Assembly (NCBI RefSeq): GCF_026625845.1 | Contig: NZ_CP113066.1 | Span: 2,604,001 to 2,668,000 of the forward strand | DNA from: Agrococcus sp. SL85 | GTDB lineage: Bacteria > Actinomycetota > Actinomycetes > Actinomycetales > Microbacteriaceae | Direction of reading: 5' to 3' | DNA length: 64,000 nt | In this document: positions 27,430 to 36,219 of the stretch, piece by piece | Position numbering within the stretch: the first letter of the stretch is position 1 | How the letters are laid out: each line of letters opens with the position of its first letter | Program-made: the position numbers and the translations under genes | Notes under the pieces: generated by a model | Seen by the model: only the letters and a program-made list of their open reading frames with translations | What the model was told of the DNA's origin: nothing | The model's database searches: none

Positions 27430-28568
27430 GCGCGTCGATCCAGAGGCCCCGCGTCGTCGTCGCCTTCGACGCGTTCAAGGGCTCGCTCACGGCCGAGGAG
27501 GCGTGCGCGGCCGCGGCGCAGGGCGTGCGCTCGGTGCTCGCGCACGCCGAGGTCGTCGCCGTGCCGATGGCCGACGGCGGCGAGGGCAGCCTCGACGCGC
27601 TGCTCGCGCGGGGCGGCGAGGCGCGCACGACCGCCACGACCGATGCGATCGAGCGCCCCGCGACGGCGACCTGGATCCTCGACGGGCGCGACGCGATCGT
27701 CGAGCTCGCGCAGGCCGCGGGCCTGCCGCAGGTCGAGGACGCGCCGCTGCGCCCGCTCGAGGCGACGACGCGCGGCCTCGGCGCCGTCGTGCTCGACGCG
27801 CTCGACGCCGGGGCGACCTCCATCACCCTGCTGCTGGGCGGCTCGGCCACCACGGACGGCGGCGCGGGGCTGCTGGAGGCGCTCGGCGCTCGGCTCCTCG
27901 ACGCCTCTGGCGCGCCGGTCGGCCCGGGCGGGGGCGGCCTCGCGGGCCTCGCCTCGATCGACCTCGCGGGCCTCGACCCGCGCGTGCGCGCATCCGTCTG
28001 GCGGTTCGTGACCGACGTGGACGCGCCCCTCACGGGCCCGCGCGGCGCCGCCGCGGTCTTCGGGCCGCAGAAGGGCGCCGACGCCGACGACGTCGCCGCG
28101 CTCGACGCGGCGCTGGGCCGCTTCGCCGCCGTCGGCGCCGAGGCGCTCGGCGTGCCCGTCTCGTCGTTCGCCGACGCGCCGGGCGCGGGCGCGGCCGGCG
28201 GCGTCGCCACGGTGCTGCGCGCGCTCACGGACGGCGAGGTCGTGCCGGGCGGCGCCTGGTTCGCGGAGCTCGTCTCCCTCGACTCGGCCGTCGCGGGCGC
28301 CGACCTCGTGCTGACGGGCGAGGGGCGCTTCGACGCGCAGTCCGCGGGCGGCAAGGTGGTCTCGGTCGTGCACGCCGCGGCATCGGCCGCGGGCGCGCCG
28401 CTGTGCGTGCTCGCGGGCGCCGTCGACGCGGAGGCCGCCGCCGCGATGGGCGTGCCCGCCTTCTCGCTCGCGGCCGGGCCCGCCGACCTCCCCGCGCTGC
28501 AGCGCGACGCGGCCCGCCTGCTCGAGGCGGCGGCAGCCTCCGCGACCCGCCTCGCGCTGCGCGCCTAG
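27426..28568 (+). CDS. Glycerate kinase (GarK/GlxK family)
   Basis: Phosphorylates D-glycerate, feeding it to glycolysis. 380 residues: VVVAFDAFKGSLTAEEACAAAA at the N-terminus, MADGGEGSLDALLAR near 45, LLLGGSATTDGGAGLLEALGA near 135, FGPQKGA near 215, LVLTGEGRFDAQSAGGKVV near 295. Last gene of the tag operon; the array of inverted repeats follows about 120 bases downstream. Confidence 0.94.
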   Translation: MSASIQRPRVVVAFDAFKGSLTAEEACAAAAQGVRSVLAHAEVVAVPMADGGEGSLDALLARGGEARTTATTDAIERPATATWILDGRDAIVELAQAAGLPQVEDAPLRPLEATTRGLGAVVLDALDAGATSITLLLGGSATTDGGAGLLEALGARLLDASGAPVGPGGGGLAGLASIDLAGLDPRVRASVWRFVTDVDAPLTGPRGAAAVFGPQKGADADDVAALDAALGRFAAVGAEALGVPVSSFADAPGAGAAGGVATVLRALTDGEVVPGGAWFAELVSLDSAVAGADLVLTGEGRFDAQSAGGKVVSVVHAAASAAGAPLCVLAGAVDAEAAAAMGVPAFSLAAGPADLPALQRDAARLLEAAAASATRLALRA

Positions 28569-28690
28569 CCCGGCGCGCCTCGCCCTGCGCGCCCAGTCCG
28601 AACAGCCTCGCGGTGCGCGCCCGGACCGGCGCGAGCAGCGGCCGCCGCTCGCAGCGCTGGCCACGACCCCCTCGGGCGGCGACGCTGATG

Positions 28691-28923
28691 CGTGGCGGCT
28701 TCCGCCTTCGAGTGGCGCCTTCTTGTCTCGAGTGGCGCCTTCTTGTCTCGAGTGGCGACTTCTGGTCTCAAGTGGCGACGTCTGGCTTCGAGTGGCGCTG
28801 AACGGCTGGTATTCGGCGCCACTGTCGACGGATCGCCGCCACTCGACGCCGAACGTCGCCACTCGATGCCGAACGCCGCCACTCGACGCTGCACGTCGCC
28901 ACTCAGCACGGAACGTCGCGACT
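28691..28923. repeat. Palindromic array: six AGTGGCG and six inverted CGCCACT heptamers, each at exact 20-bp period
   Basis: AGTGGCG begins at 28711, 28731, 28751, 28771 and 28791 (CGTGGCG at 28691). CGCCACT begins at 28817, 28837, 28857, 28877 and 28897 (CGCGACT at 28917). Both arms have exactly 20-bp steps and mirror each other about position 28807, so every heptamer has an inverted partner. The 13-bp spacers share a loose consensus ending in TCG but are diverged, except that the 28711 and 28731 units are identical. No coding signal. It starts about 120 bp past the glycerate kinase stop in a 570-bp gene-free stretch (28569-29138); what it does is unknown. Confidence 0.93.
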
Positions 28924-28977
28924 CGGGGACGGCCGTGGACGTTCGGCGGGCGCACCGTCTCGCGGGCGGGCCGGCCG

Positions 28978-29111
28978 GGCGCGCGACGCGGGCGGGCCGG
29001 GCGGGCCGGCCGGGCGCGCGACGCGGCGGGCCGGCGGGGCGCGCGACGCGCGGGCCGACCGGGCGCTCGACGCGGGTGAGTCGGGAGGGCCCCGCCGGGC
29101 GCGCGACGCGG
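28978..29111. repeat. Extreme-GC imperfect repeats of GGGCGCGCGACGCG
   Basis: GGGCGCGCGACGCG occurs at 28978, 29012, 29038 and 29098, with a variant GGGCGCTCGACGCG near 29061; the tract from 28960 to 29130 is roughly 85-90% G+C. It sits between the palindromic array and the end of the LLM oxidoreductase gene. No gene is supported here. Confidence 0.8.
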
Positions 29112-29138
29112 GCGGACGGGCGGGGGCGCGGAAGCGGG

Positions 29139-30143
29139 TCAGGCGGGGACGGGCGCGTCCTGCAGGGCGCCGGCCGCCTCGAGCAGCTCGAGGCCGCGCA
29201 CCCGCTCGGGCGTCGAGCCGTGCACGGCGAGGATGAGCTCGTCGGCGTCCGCCTCCACCTGGAAGCGACGCAGCTGCTCGGCCGCCTGCTCGCCCGCGCC
29301 GAGGGCCGTGTGCTGCGCCATCGCGCGGATGCCCGCGGCGTGCGGGCTCGCGGCGAGCGCGTCGAGCTCGTCGTCGCCGATCGTCTGGCCGATCGGGTTG
29401 CCGCGCAGCAGGATGCCCTTCACGCGCGAGCGCAGCACCTGCTGCTGCATCGTGCGGGCCTCCTCGAGCGTCGGCGCCACGACGGCGTTGATGCCCGCGA
29501 TGACGTGCGGGGCCGAGAGCTGCTCGCTCGGCCGGAACGCCTCGCGGTAGACGGCCACGGCCTGCTGCAGCGCATCCGGGGCGAAGTGCGAGGCGAAGGC
29601 GTACGGCAGGCCCAGCTGCGCCGCGAGCTGCGCACCGAACAGCGACGAGCCGAGGATGTGCAGCGGCACGCGCGTGCCCTCGCCCGGGATCGCGCGGATG
29701 CCGGGCACGACCGAGGCGCCGGCCAGGTAGCCCTGCAGCTCCACCACGTCCTCGGGGAAGCGGTCGGATGCCCGGATGTCGCGGCGCAGCGCCGCCCACG
29801 TGCGCTGGTCGGTGCCCGGCGCACGGCCGAGGCCCAGGTCGATGCGGCCCGGGTGCAGCTCGGCGAGCGTGCCGAACTGCTCGGCGATCACGAGCGGCGA
29901 GTGGTTCGGCAGCATCACGCCGCCCGAGCCGAGCCGGATCGTCCGCGTGTGCGCGGCGACGTGCGCGATGAGCACGCTCGTGGCGCTCGAGGCGATCGTC
30001 GGCATGTTGTGGTGCTCGGCGTACCAGACGCGCTCGAAGCCGAGCCGCTCCGCCGCCTGGGCGAGCTCGACGGAGCTCAGCAGGCTCTCCCGCACGGACT
30101 CGGTGGGGGCGACGGGGGCGAGGTCGAGGATCGAGAGGCGCAT
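29139..30143 (-). CDS. LLM-class flavin-dependent oxidoreductase (luciferase-like)
   Basis: 334-residue FMN/F420-type TIM-barrel oxidoreductase of the bacterial-luciferase group: LSILDLAPV start, [26 protein letters not shown] near 38-65, [24 protein letters not shown] near 72, [15 protein letters not shown] near 100. Fits the MsnO8-like subfamily; substrate unknown. Monocistronic, separated from the upstream thiolase by a strong terminator. Confidence 0.92.
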   Translation of the reverse strand: MRLSILDLAPVAPTESVRESLLSSVELAQAAERLGFERVWYAEHHNMPTIASSATSVLIAHVAAHTRTIRLGSGGVMLPNHSPLVIAEQFGTLAELHPGRIDLGLGRAPGTDQRTWAALRRDIRASDRFPEDVVELQGYLAGASVVPGIRAIPGEGTRVPLHILGSSLFGAQLAAQLGLPYAFASHFAPDALQQAVAVYREAFRPSEQLSAPHVIAGINAVVAPTLEEARTMQQQVLRSRVKGILLRGNPIGQTIGDDELDALAASPHAAGIRAMAQHTALGAGEQAAEQLRRFQVEADADELILAVHGSTPERVRGLELLEAAGALQDAPVPA

Positions 30144-30153
30144 GCCCGTGCCA

Positions 30154-30194
30154 ACGACGGAGCCCGCCGGGATGTTCCCGGCGGGCTCCGTCGT
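30154..30194 (-). terminator. Terminator of the thiolase gene
   Basis: Perfect 18-bp stem (ACGACGGAGCCCGCCGGG and complement) with a 5-base loop ATGTT, ten bases past the thiolase stop. Confidence 0.9.
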
Positions 30195-30204
30195 CCGGCG
30201 GGGC

Positions 30205-31380
30205 CTAGAGGGCCTCGAGCACGATCGCCGATCCCTGGCCGCCGCCGCCGCAGATGCCGGCGGCGCCGAGCGAGCCCGAGCCCGCCTGCGCGAGGCGGCG
30301 CGCGAGGTGGCCGACGATGCGGGTGCCGCTCGCGCCGATCGGGTGGCCGAGCGCGATGGCGCCGCCGTTGGCGTTCACGATCTCGGGCTCGACGCCCAGC
30401 TGGCGCGTGGAGACGAGCCCGACGGCCGCGAAGGCCTCGTTGATCTCGACCGCCCGCAGCTCCGAGGCCTCGCGGCCCGCGCGGCCGAGCGCCTGCTCGA
30501 TCGCGTCGGCGGGCTGCGAGTGGAGCGAGACGTCGGCGCCGGCGACGAAGCCCGTCGCGACGACGCGCGCGATGCCGGCGACGCCGTGCTCGGCGGCCCA
30601 GGCGTCGGAGACGAGCACGACGGCGGCGGCGCCGTCGGTGATCTGCGAGGCGTTGCCCGCGGTGATCGTGCCGTCGCCGACGAAGGCGGGGCGGAGGCCC
30701 GCGAGCGACTCGGCCGTGGTGTCGGCGCGCACGCCGTCGTCGGTCGCGACGGTCACGCTGCGGCGGCCGCCGGTCTCGAACGGCACGATCTCGTCGTCGA
30801 GCGCGCCGGCCTCCTGCGCGGCGACGAGGCGCCGGTGCGACTCGGCCGCGAAGGCGTCCTGCTGGTCGCGCGTGACCTCGTAGCGCGCGTTGAAGCCGTC
30901 GGTCGACTCCCCCATCGGCACACGGTCGAAGGCGTCGGTGAGGCCGTCGAACTGCATCGTGTCGATGAGCTCTGCGGCGCCGAACTTCGCGCCGGCGCGC
31001 AGAGGCGCGGCGTGCGGCGCGAGCGTCATCGACTCCTGCCCCACGGCGACGACGACATCGGCCTCGCCCAGCTGGATCATGCGGTGCCCCGTGACGATCG
31101 CCTCCGTGCCGGAGAGGCACACGGCGTTGACGCCGAGCGCGGGGGTCGTCATGGGGATGCCGGCGCCGACGGCCGTCTGGCGCGGCGGGTTCTGGCCGGC
31201 CGTCGCGGGCAGCACCTGGCCGACGACCACCGCGTCGACGTCGGCCGCGGCGACGCCGGCCTTCTCGAGCGCGTGCTTCGCGGCGTGCGCGCCCAGGGTC
31301 GTCGCGGGCACCTGGGCGAGCTGCCCGAGGAACTTCGCGAACGGGGTCCTGGCGTAGCCGGCGATCAGGGTCTGAGGCAT
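30205..31380 (-). CDS. Acetyl-CoA C-acetyltransferase (thiolase II)
   Basis: Condenses two acetyl-CoA or cleaves acetoacetyl-CoA. 391 residues: [12 protein letters not shown], nucleophile region [11 protein letters not shown] (Cys near residue 88), [27 protein letters not shown] (His) and the C-terminal [14 protein letters not shown] (second active-site Cys). ATG at 31380. Candidate roles are acetoacetyl-CoA metabolism or the start of mevalonate-type or PHB synthesis. Confidence 0.94.
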   Translation of the reverse strand: MPQTLIAGYARTPFAKFLGQLAQVPATTLGAHAAKHALEKAGVAAADVDAVVVGQVLPATAGQNPPRQTAVGAGIPMTTPALGVNAVCLSGTEAIVTGHRMIQLGEADVVVAVGQESMTLAPHAAPLRAGAKFGAAELIDTMQFDGLTDAFDRVPMGESTDGFNARYEVTRDQQDAFAAESHRRLVAAQEAGALDDEIVPFETGGRRSVTVATDDGVRADTTAESLAGLRPAFVGDGTITAGNASQITDGAAAVVLVSDAWAAEHGVAGIARVVATGFVAGADVSLHSQPADAIEQALGRAGREASELRAVEINEAFAAVGLVSTRQLGVEPEIVNANGGAIALGHPIGASGTRIVGHLARRLAQAGSGSLGAAGICGGGGQGSAIVLEAL

Positions 31381-31562
31381 GGCGTGTCTGCTCCTTCGCA
31401 GCTCGGGTCGTCGCGCAGGTCGTGCGCCACGCCAGCCTACGCGCGGCCAGCGACCGGCGCGTGGGCGACGCGTCGGTCGCTCCCAGCCGGCCGGGGTACA
31501 ACAGCGGGGCGCCCGCAGGATGTCGGCGACCGCCGGCGACGAGGGCGCGGAAGGAGGCCGAC

Positions 31563-31694
31563 ATGGCCGGACGCGAGCCGGAGCCCGGCACCGACCAGGA
31601 CCGCGACGACCGCGAGGCGCAGGAGCGCGTCGACGAGCGCGCGGGCCACGACGCCGAGACCGAGGAGGACACCGCCTCGGGCGGACCCGCCTGA
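31563..31694 (+). CDS. Small acidic hydrophilic protein, unknown function
   Basis: 43 residues, starting MAGREPEPGTDQDRDDREAQ, about one third Asp/Glu, no hydrophobic segment; looks disordered. Support: an AAGGAGG ribosome binding site five bases before the ATG and a terminator hairpin just past the stop. Too short for homology by eye. Confidence 0.6.
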   Translation: MAGREPEPGTDQDRDDREAQERVDERAGHDAETEEDTASGGPA

Positions 31695-31697
31695 CGC

Positions 31698-31733
31698 GGC
31701 GTGGGCGGGCGCCCGCTGTTGCCCGCCCACGCC
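31698..31733. terminator. Bidirectional hairpin after the small gene
   Basis: Stem GGCGTGGGCGGGC with its exact complement, loop of 10 bases, between two convergent stops (31694 and 31762). Confidence 0.8.
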
Positions 31734-31761
31734 GTCGCGGGTGCACGGCGGATCAGCGCGC

Positions 31762-32340
31762 TCAGCCGCGCGGCGGCTCCTCGCCGGCGCTCCACTGCTC
31801 GGCGGTGTCCTCGTGCCCGGGCGCCGCGGGGCGCCCGCCGCCCTCGTACCACTGCTCGGCCGTGTCCTGGTGGCCGCCGTCGGTCGCGGCGCCCGCGTCG
31901 GGCAGGTCGGCGCCCGAGGCGGGGTCGTGGCTCGACGGCGCGGCGATGTTGACCATCCAGAGGATGCCGAAGCGGTCGACGAGCATGCCGAACAGGTCGC
32001 CCCACGGCGAGGGCACGAGCGGCTCGACGATGGTCGCCCCCTCGGCGAGGCCCTCCCACCAGCGCGTGAGCGTCGCCTCGTCGTCGCCCGAGAGCGAGAC
32101 CTGCTGGGTGCCGCCGCGCTGCTCCATGCCCGGGGGCGTGTCGCTCGCCATGAGCGTGTGCCCGGCCGCGGTGGTGAGCTGGCCGTGCATCACGAGGTCG
32201 GCGTGCGCCGGGTCGTCGGTCATGCCCGACTGCCCGAAGGTCGTGGTCGTCAGATCGCCCCCGAGCACGCCGTGGTAGAAGTTCAGCGCCTCGCGAGCCT
32301 CGCGCGAGAACGACAGGTAGGGGTTCAGCAGGGTCGCCAT
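31762..32340 (-). CDS. VOC-family (PhnB-like glyoxalase) protein with duplicated C-terminal motif
   Basis: 192 residues. Residues 1-135 are a PhnB-type fold (LLNPYLSFSREAREALNFYHGVLGG, GHTLMASDTPPGM, WGDLFGMLVDRFGILWMVNI). The added Gly/Ala-rich tail carries DTAEQWYEGG and DTAEQWSAGEE, a tandem motif not part of PhnB proteins. Start at 32340 has GGAG six bases upstream; a second ATG at 32352 is less well placed. Enzymatic activity is not implied by the family. Confidence 0.87.
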   Translation of the reverse strand: MATLLNPYLSFSREAREALNFYHGVLGGDLTTTTFGQSGMTDDPAHADLVMHGQLTTAAGHTLMASDTPPGMEQRGGTQQVSLSGDDEATLTRWWEGLAEGATIVEPLVPSPWGDLFGMLVDRFGILWMVNIAAPSSHDPASGADLPDAGAATDGGHQDTAEQWYEGGGRPAAPGHEDTAEQWSAGEEPPRG

Positions 32341-32550
32341 CGTCGTCTCCATCCGGCGTCCGCTCGGCCGCCACGAGGCAAGCGTGGCCCGTGACGGGCC
32401 GCCGCGCCAGGGGGCTCGGCCGCGAGCGCCGGGATCGCCGTCGCGCCACCGCGGAACCGGCGTCCGCCTCTCTGGCCGATCGGACCTCCGCGCCGTACGA
32501 TGGGCGGGTCACGACCGGAGCGCCCACGGCGCGAGAGCCGAGGGGCGGCC

Positions 32551-33741
32551 ATGGACCAGCAGCAGGCGAGCACGCCCGCCGTCGACGAGGCGCGCCGCCG
32601 CGGCGAGGTGCTCGCGATGCTCGCGGGCCGCCGACGCCGGCGACGGGTGCTCACCGGGCTCGCCGTGGGTGCGGCCGCGGCGCTCGTCGCCACCGGCTCG
32701 GTCGCCGCCTGGTCGAGCCAGGACGCAGCCGCCGCGACCGCGGCCCAGATCGGCGCGTGGCACGACGACCGCGACCTCGCGGTGTGCGACGCCGAGGCGC
32801 GCGCGGTCGCGGCGGTCGCCCTCGCCGAGCGAGCCGAGGGCGTGCTGCGCGCGGCCGACCACGTGCGCGATGCCGAGCAGCTGCTGGGCGCCCCCGAGCG
32901 GGCGGCCTTCGAGGAGGCGCGCGGCAGCGTGCTGAGATCGATCGACGACGGCGCCTTCACGACCCAGGAGGACCGCTCGACGGCCGCTCGCTGGGCCTCG
33001 CTCGCCGCCGCCTCGGGCGATGCCGCGGGCTTCGACGTGCGCGACGCCTGCCTCGCGGAGGCGGCGCAGGCCCGCGAGCCCGTCGAGGGCGTCACCGCGG
33101 AGCGCGCGGCGGCCCTGCAGGAGGAGCTGCGGCAGCTCGGCGAGGCGGACGCGGTGAGCACCGAGCGCTTCGACCGGCTCGACGCCGCGATCGGCGCTGT
33201 CGCGCCCACCGTCCTCGCGCTCGCCGACAGCCGCGCCACGATCGCGACGCTCCGCGAAGCCTTCGCGCTCGCCCCCGCGGACGCCCTCGCGTCGCTCGAG
33301 GAGGACGACCGCCAGGTGGCCGATCTCGCGGCGGCCGTGCGCAGCTCCGGCACCGCCGACGCGGCGCTCGACCTCGTGGAGCGCCTCTCGCTGCAGGTCG
33401 CCTCGACCTGGATGGCCGAGTCGTTCCAGCTCGAGGCCGTCGGCCTCGCCGAGGAGGCCGCCGCTCGCGCGGCCGCGGCGCGCGGGGCGCAGGCCGCCGT
33501 CGCCGAGGTGCGGCCCGCGCCGACGACGCCGGCTCCGGCCGAGCCCGCCGACCCTGCCCCGGCACCTGCGCCGGCTCCGAGCACCCCGGCGCAGCCCTCC
33601 GCCCCGCCCGCGCCGTCGCCCACCGTGGCTCCGGAGCCGCCCGTCGTCGAGCCGAGCGAGCCCGCGGAGCCCTCGCCGCCCGTCGAGCCCGCACCCACGG
33701 CGCCGCCCGAGCTGCTGCCGGACCTCCCGGGCCTCCCCTAG
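32551..33741 (+). CDS. Membrane-anchored protein of unknown function, paralogue A
   Basis: 396 residues. Short cytoplasmic N-terminus with an RRRRRR stretch, one membrane span (about residues 36-55, GLAVGAAAALVATGSVAAW), an Ala-rich helical extracytoplasmic domain (about 60-310) and a Pro/Ala/Glu tail of about 80 residues. It aligns along its whole ectodomain with the next gene: AAQI-x-x-WHD just after the membrane, then two cysteines (AVCDAEAR and RDACLAEA) at matching places. I recognise no family. The long ORF and clean codon use support reality; TACGAT at about 32495 may be its -10. Confidence 0.8.
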   Translation: MDQQQASTPAVDEARRRGEVLAMLAGRRRRRRVLTGLAVGAAAALVATGSVAAWSSQDAAAATAAQIGAWHDDRDLAVCDAEARAVAAVALAERAEGVLRAADHVRDAEQLLGAPERAAFEEARGSVLRSIDDGAFTTQEDRSTAARWASLAAASGDAAGFDVRDACLAEAAQAREPVEGVTAERAAALQEELRQLGEADAVSTERFDRLDAAIGAVAPTVLALADSRATIATLREAFALAPADALASLEEDDRQVADLAAAVRSSGTADAALDLVERLSLQVASTWMAESFQLEAVGLAEEAAARAAAARGAQAAVAEVRPAPTTPAPAEPADPAPAPAPAPSTPAQPSAPPAPSPTVAPEPPVVEPSEPAEPSPPVEPAPTAPPELLPDLPGLP

Positions 33742-33906
33742 CCCACCGACCCGGCGCAGCGAACGGGCTCGGAGATCGGAACTCTGATCCGGCACGCCGC
33801 GGCGCATGGTGCTGCAGCGCGCGCATCGCCCTAGCATGAGCGGGAGCAGGGGTCGTCCCGCCGGCGGCACCCGAGCTCCATGCCCACGATCGATGCGAGG
33901 ACCGCC

Positions 33907-35121
33907 GTGGACCAGCCGACGGATGCGCAGCGCCCCGAGCGCGCCGCCGGCCCGGCCAGCCCGCGCAGGGTCCGGCCGCGGGTCGTGGTCGTCGTGGCAC
34001 TCGGCGTCGCCGTCGCGCTCGCCGTCGGCAGCGCCGCGCTCGCCTGGAGCGCCGACGCGCGCGCCGCCTCGCTCGCGGCGCAGATCGACGGCTGGCACGA
34101 CGCGCACGAGCTGGCCGGCTGCGAGCTGACGGTGCGCATCGTGCGCGCCGTCGCGCTCGAGGACCGCTCGTCCGACGTGCTGGAGGCCGCCGCCGACGTG
34201 GAGCGCGCCGAGGCGCTGCTCGGCGAGCGCCAGCGCGCGGGCTTCTCGGTCGCCCGCGCCGAGCTGCTCGGCTCGCTCAGGCACTCGGCCTTCGTCACCG
34301 ACGACGATCGCGAGCTCGCGGCGCGCTGGACCGCGGCCGCTCGCTCCCACGCCGACTTCGACCTGCTCGGCGCCTGCACCGGCGCCGCGATCCTCGAGCG
34401 GCCGGAGCGCCCCCTCGCGCGCGCCGACAGCATCGCCGAGCTCGAGCGCGAGCTGCGCTCGCTCGGCGATCCGCGCGACTTCGACGACGCGCGCATCGAC
34501 GGCCTCGAGGCCGCGATCGGCAGGCTCGGCCCTGCCGCGATCGCGCTCGCCGAGAGCCGCACGGCCTCCGCCGACCTCGATGCCGCCTACGTGGGGCTCC
34601 CCGCGGACCTCCGCGATCCGCTCGACGATTCCGAGGCTCGCGTGGCGGCGCTCCTCGGGGCGCTCGACGGCGGCCGCTCCACCGCGGCCGTGCTCGACCT
34701 CGTCGAGGGCCTGACGCTCCACGTCGCAGCGGCCTGGGCCGCCGACGCCTGGCAGCTGCAGGCCGAGGGCGAGCGCCGCGAGGCGGCCGCCCGCGCCGAC
34801 GCCGCGGAGCGCGCGCGGGACGCGATCCGCGACGCCGCGCCCCGGCCCATCACCGATCCTCCGGGCTCGCTCGGCGGCCTCGGCGGGATCGAGGAGCCGC
34901 CGGTCGACGAGTCGGGAACGCCGACGCCGACGCCGACGCCGACCCCGACCCCGACCTCGCCCGCTGCGCCCACGCCGACGCCGAGCCCGACGCCGTCGCC
35001 GACGCCGCCGTCGGAGCTCGTGCCGCCGACCCCCTCCCCGTCGCCGACGCCCGGCTTCTCGTTCGCCCCCGGGCCGACGCCGATCCCGATCCCCACGCCG
35101 CCGCCGACGCCGACGCCCTGA
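33907..35121 (+). CDS. Membrane-anchored protein of unknown function, paralogue B
   Basis: 404 residues, tandem paralogue of the preceding gene: a membrane span near residues 27-48 (VVVVVALGVAVALAVGSAAL), then AAQIDGWHDAHELAGC, shared LLGERQRAGF and AARW blocks, a second conserved Cys (LLGACTGAA), and a tail of about 85 residues with PTPTPT repeats in place of the Ala/Pro tail of paralogue A. GTG at 33907 chosen because GAGGA and the first codons (MDQ) parallel paralogue A; an ATG at 33880 is possible. The two conserved cysteines could form a disulfide. No known domain seen. Confidence 0.78.
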   Translation: MDQPTDAQRPERAAGPASPRRVRPRVVVVVALGVAVALAVGSAALAWSADARAASLAAQIDGWHDAHELAGCELTVRIVRAVALEDRSSDVLEAAADVERAEALLGERQRAGFSVARAELLGSLRHSAFVTDDDRELAARWTAAARSHADFDLLGACTGAAILERPERPLARADSIAELERELRSLGDPRDFDDARIDGLEAAIGRLGPAAIALAESRTASADLDAAYVGLPADLRDPLDDSEARVAALLGALDGGRSTAAVLDLVEGLTLHVAAAWAADAWQLQAEGERREAAARADAAERARDAIRDAAPRPITDPPGSLGGLGGIEEPPVDESGTPTPTPTPTPTPTSPAAPTPTPSPTPSPTPPSELVPPTPSPSPTPGFSFAPGPTPIPIPTPPPTPTP

Positions 35122-35141
35122 GCGCCGCGCGCCGCGGCCCG

Positions 35142-35201
35142 CGGAGCCAGTCGCTGCGGAGCCGGGCGCTGCAGACCCAGGTGGTGCAGATCCAGGCCCC
35201 G
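35142..35201. repeat. Four degenerate 15-bp tandem repeats
   Basis: Units CGGAGCCAGTCGCTG, CGGAGCCGGGCGCTG, CAGACCCAGGTGGTG and CAGATCCAGGCCCCG follow one another without a gap between paralogue B and the glutaredoxin gene. Significance unknown. Confidence 0.5.
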
Positions 35202-35211
35202 CGCCGTCGCC

Positions 35212-35217
35212 TACGCT
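35212..35217 (+). promoter_or_regulatory. Leaderless-type -10 element (TACGCT) of the glutaredoxin gene
   Basis: TACGCT ends six bases before the ATG; GGAG between them could also serve as a close ribosome binding site. Confidence 0.5.
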
Positions 35218-35223
35218 GGAGCC

Positions 35224-35478
35224 ATGAGCGACTCCACGATCCGCATGTACGGCGCCGACTGGTGCAGCGACTGCCGGCGCACGAAGCGCCAGCTCGACGG
35301 CCTGGGCATCGCGTACGAGTCGATCGACGTCGCGGCCGACGACGAGGCCGCCGCCGAGGCGCAGCGCATCGCGGGCCGCCAGAGCATCCCCGTGGTCGTC
35401 TACCCCGACGGCTCGCACCACGTCGAGCCCTCGAACGCCGACGTCGAGGCGAAGCTCCGCGAGCTCTCGCTCCTCTGA
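35224..35478 (+). CDS. Glutaredoxin/mycoredoxin-like thiol oxidoreductase
   Basis: 84-residue thioredoxin-fold protein with the active site YGADWCSDCRRTK (CxxC at residues 14-17) and the cis-Pro region QSIPVVVYPDG near residue 59. Size and the actinobacterial context suggest a mycoredoxin that uses mycothiol. Single gene convergent with the anti-sigma operon. Confidence 0.9.
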   Translation: MSDSTIRMYGADWCSDCRRTKRQLDGLGIAYESIDVAADDEAAAEAQRIAGRQSIPVVVYPDGSHHVEPSNADVEAKLRELSLL

Positions 35479-35490
35479 GCGGCGCCGGCC

Positions 35491-36219
35491 TCAGGGCCGC
35501 GGCAGCTCGGCGGAGGCCACGACCCGCTCCTCTGCGTCGCGGATCTCGAGCCGCGCGACCTCGGGGCGGAGCACCGCGGCGTTCACGCTGCACCGGATCT
35601 CGACCGCCGAGCCGAGCATCGCGCCGGCGGAATGGGCCACCCCGTCGACCCCGACCATGACGATCGCGTAGGAGGCGCCCTCGCGCAGGCCGCTGGCCTC
35701 GAGGATCGCCTCGGTGCCCCACGTGTGGGCGACGATCCGCGCGTCGATCTCGGCCTCGGGCAGTGCGTCCTGCACCGCGACCTCCTCGATGGCGCCGAGC
35801 GTGCCCGGAGGTCCGGAGGGCGTCGCGTCGAGCAGCGCGGGCAGCGCTGCGCCCGCGCCCGCGCCGATCGCCAGGCATGCCGCGGCGAGCAGCGGGACGG
35901 CCCAGCGCGCCCGACGGCGCGGCAGCGGGATGGGCGGGGCGAGCGGCTGCGGCGCGCCCACGGCATCCTCGGGCACCGCGCCCGTCTCGGCGAGCGCGCC
36001 GAGCACGCGCGCCCGCAGCGCGGCCTCGACGGGAGCCTCGGTCCACGACGGCACCGCCGCGCGCGCCTCTGCCGCCGTCGCGCGGAGCGCCGCGATCTCG
36101 GCGTCGATCGACGGATCCTCGACGCGCGCGGCGTCGAGCTCGCGCGCCTCGCCCTCGTGCAGCGCGTCCGCCGCGGCTGCCGCGATGAGCGCGGCGCGTC
36201 GGTCCTCAGCGATCGCCAC
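35491..36219 (-). CDS. Anti-sigma factor (RskA-like, membrane-bound)
   Basis: 242 residues: cytoplasmic helical N-terminus without the zinc-binding Cys/His set, one membrane span near residues 115-137 (WAVPLLAAACLAIGAGAGAALP), and an extracytoplasmic beta-rich domain ending in IRDAEERVVASAELP. Topology and place directly after an ECF sigma gene (overlap about 14 bases) identify it. GTG start with AGGAGG upstream. Expected to hold the sigma factor until its ectodomain is cleaved. Confidence 0.85.
   Translation of the reverse strand: MAIAEDRRAALIAAAAADALHEGEARELDAARVEDPSIDAEIAALRATAAEARAAVPSWTEAPVEAALRARVLGALAETGAVPEDAVGAPQPLAPPIPLPRRRARWAVPLLAAACLAIGAGAGAALPALLDATPSGPPGTLGAIEEVAVQDALPEAEIDARIVAHTWGTEAILEASGLREGASYAIVMVGVDGVAHSAGAMLGSAVEIRCSVNAAVLRPEVARLEIRDAEERVVASAELPRP

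Noticed and set aside
28691..28923. CRISPR array
   Set aside because: The constant part is only seven bases, the period 20 bp, and the units invert at the centre. No cas gene is in the window.
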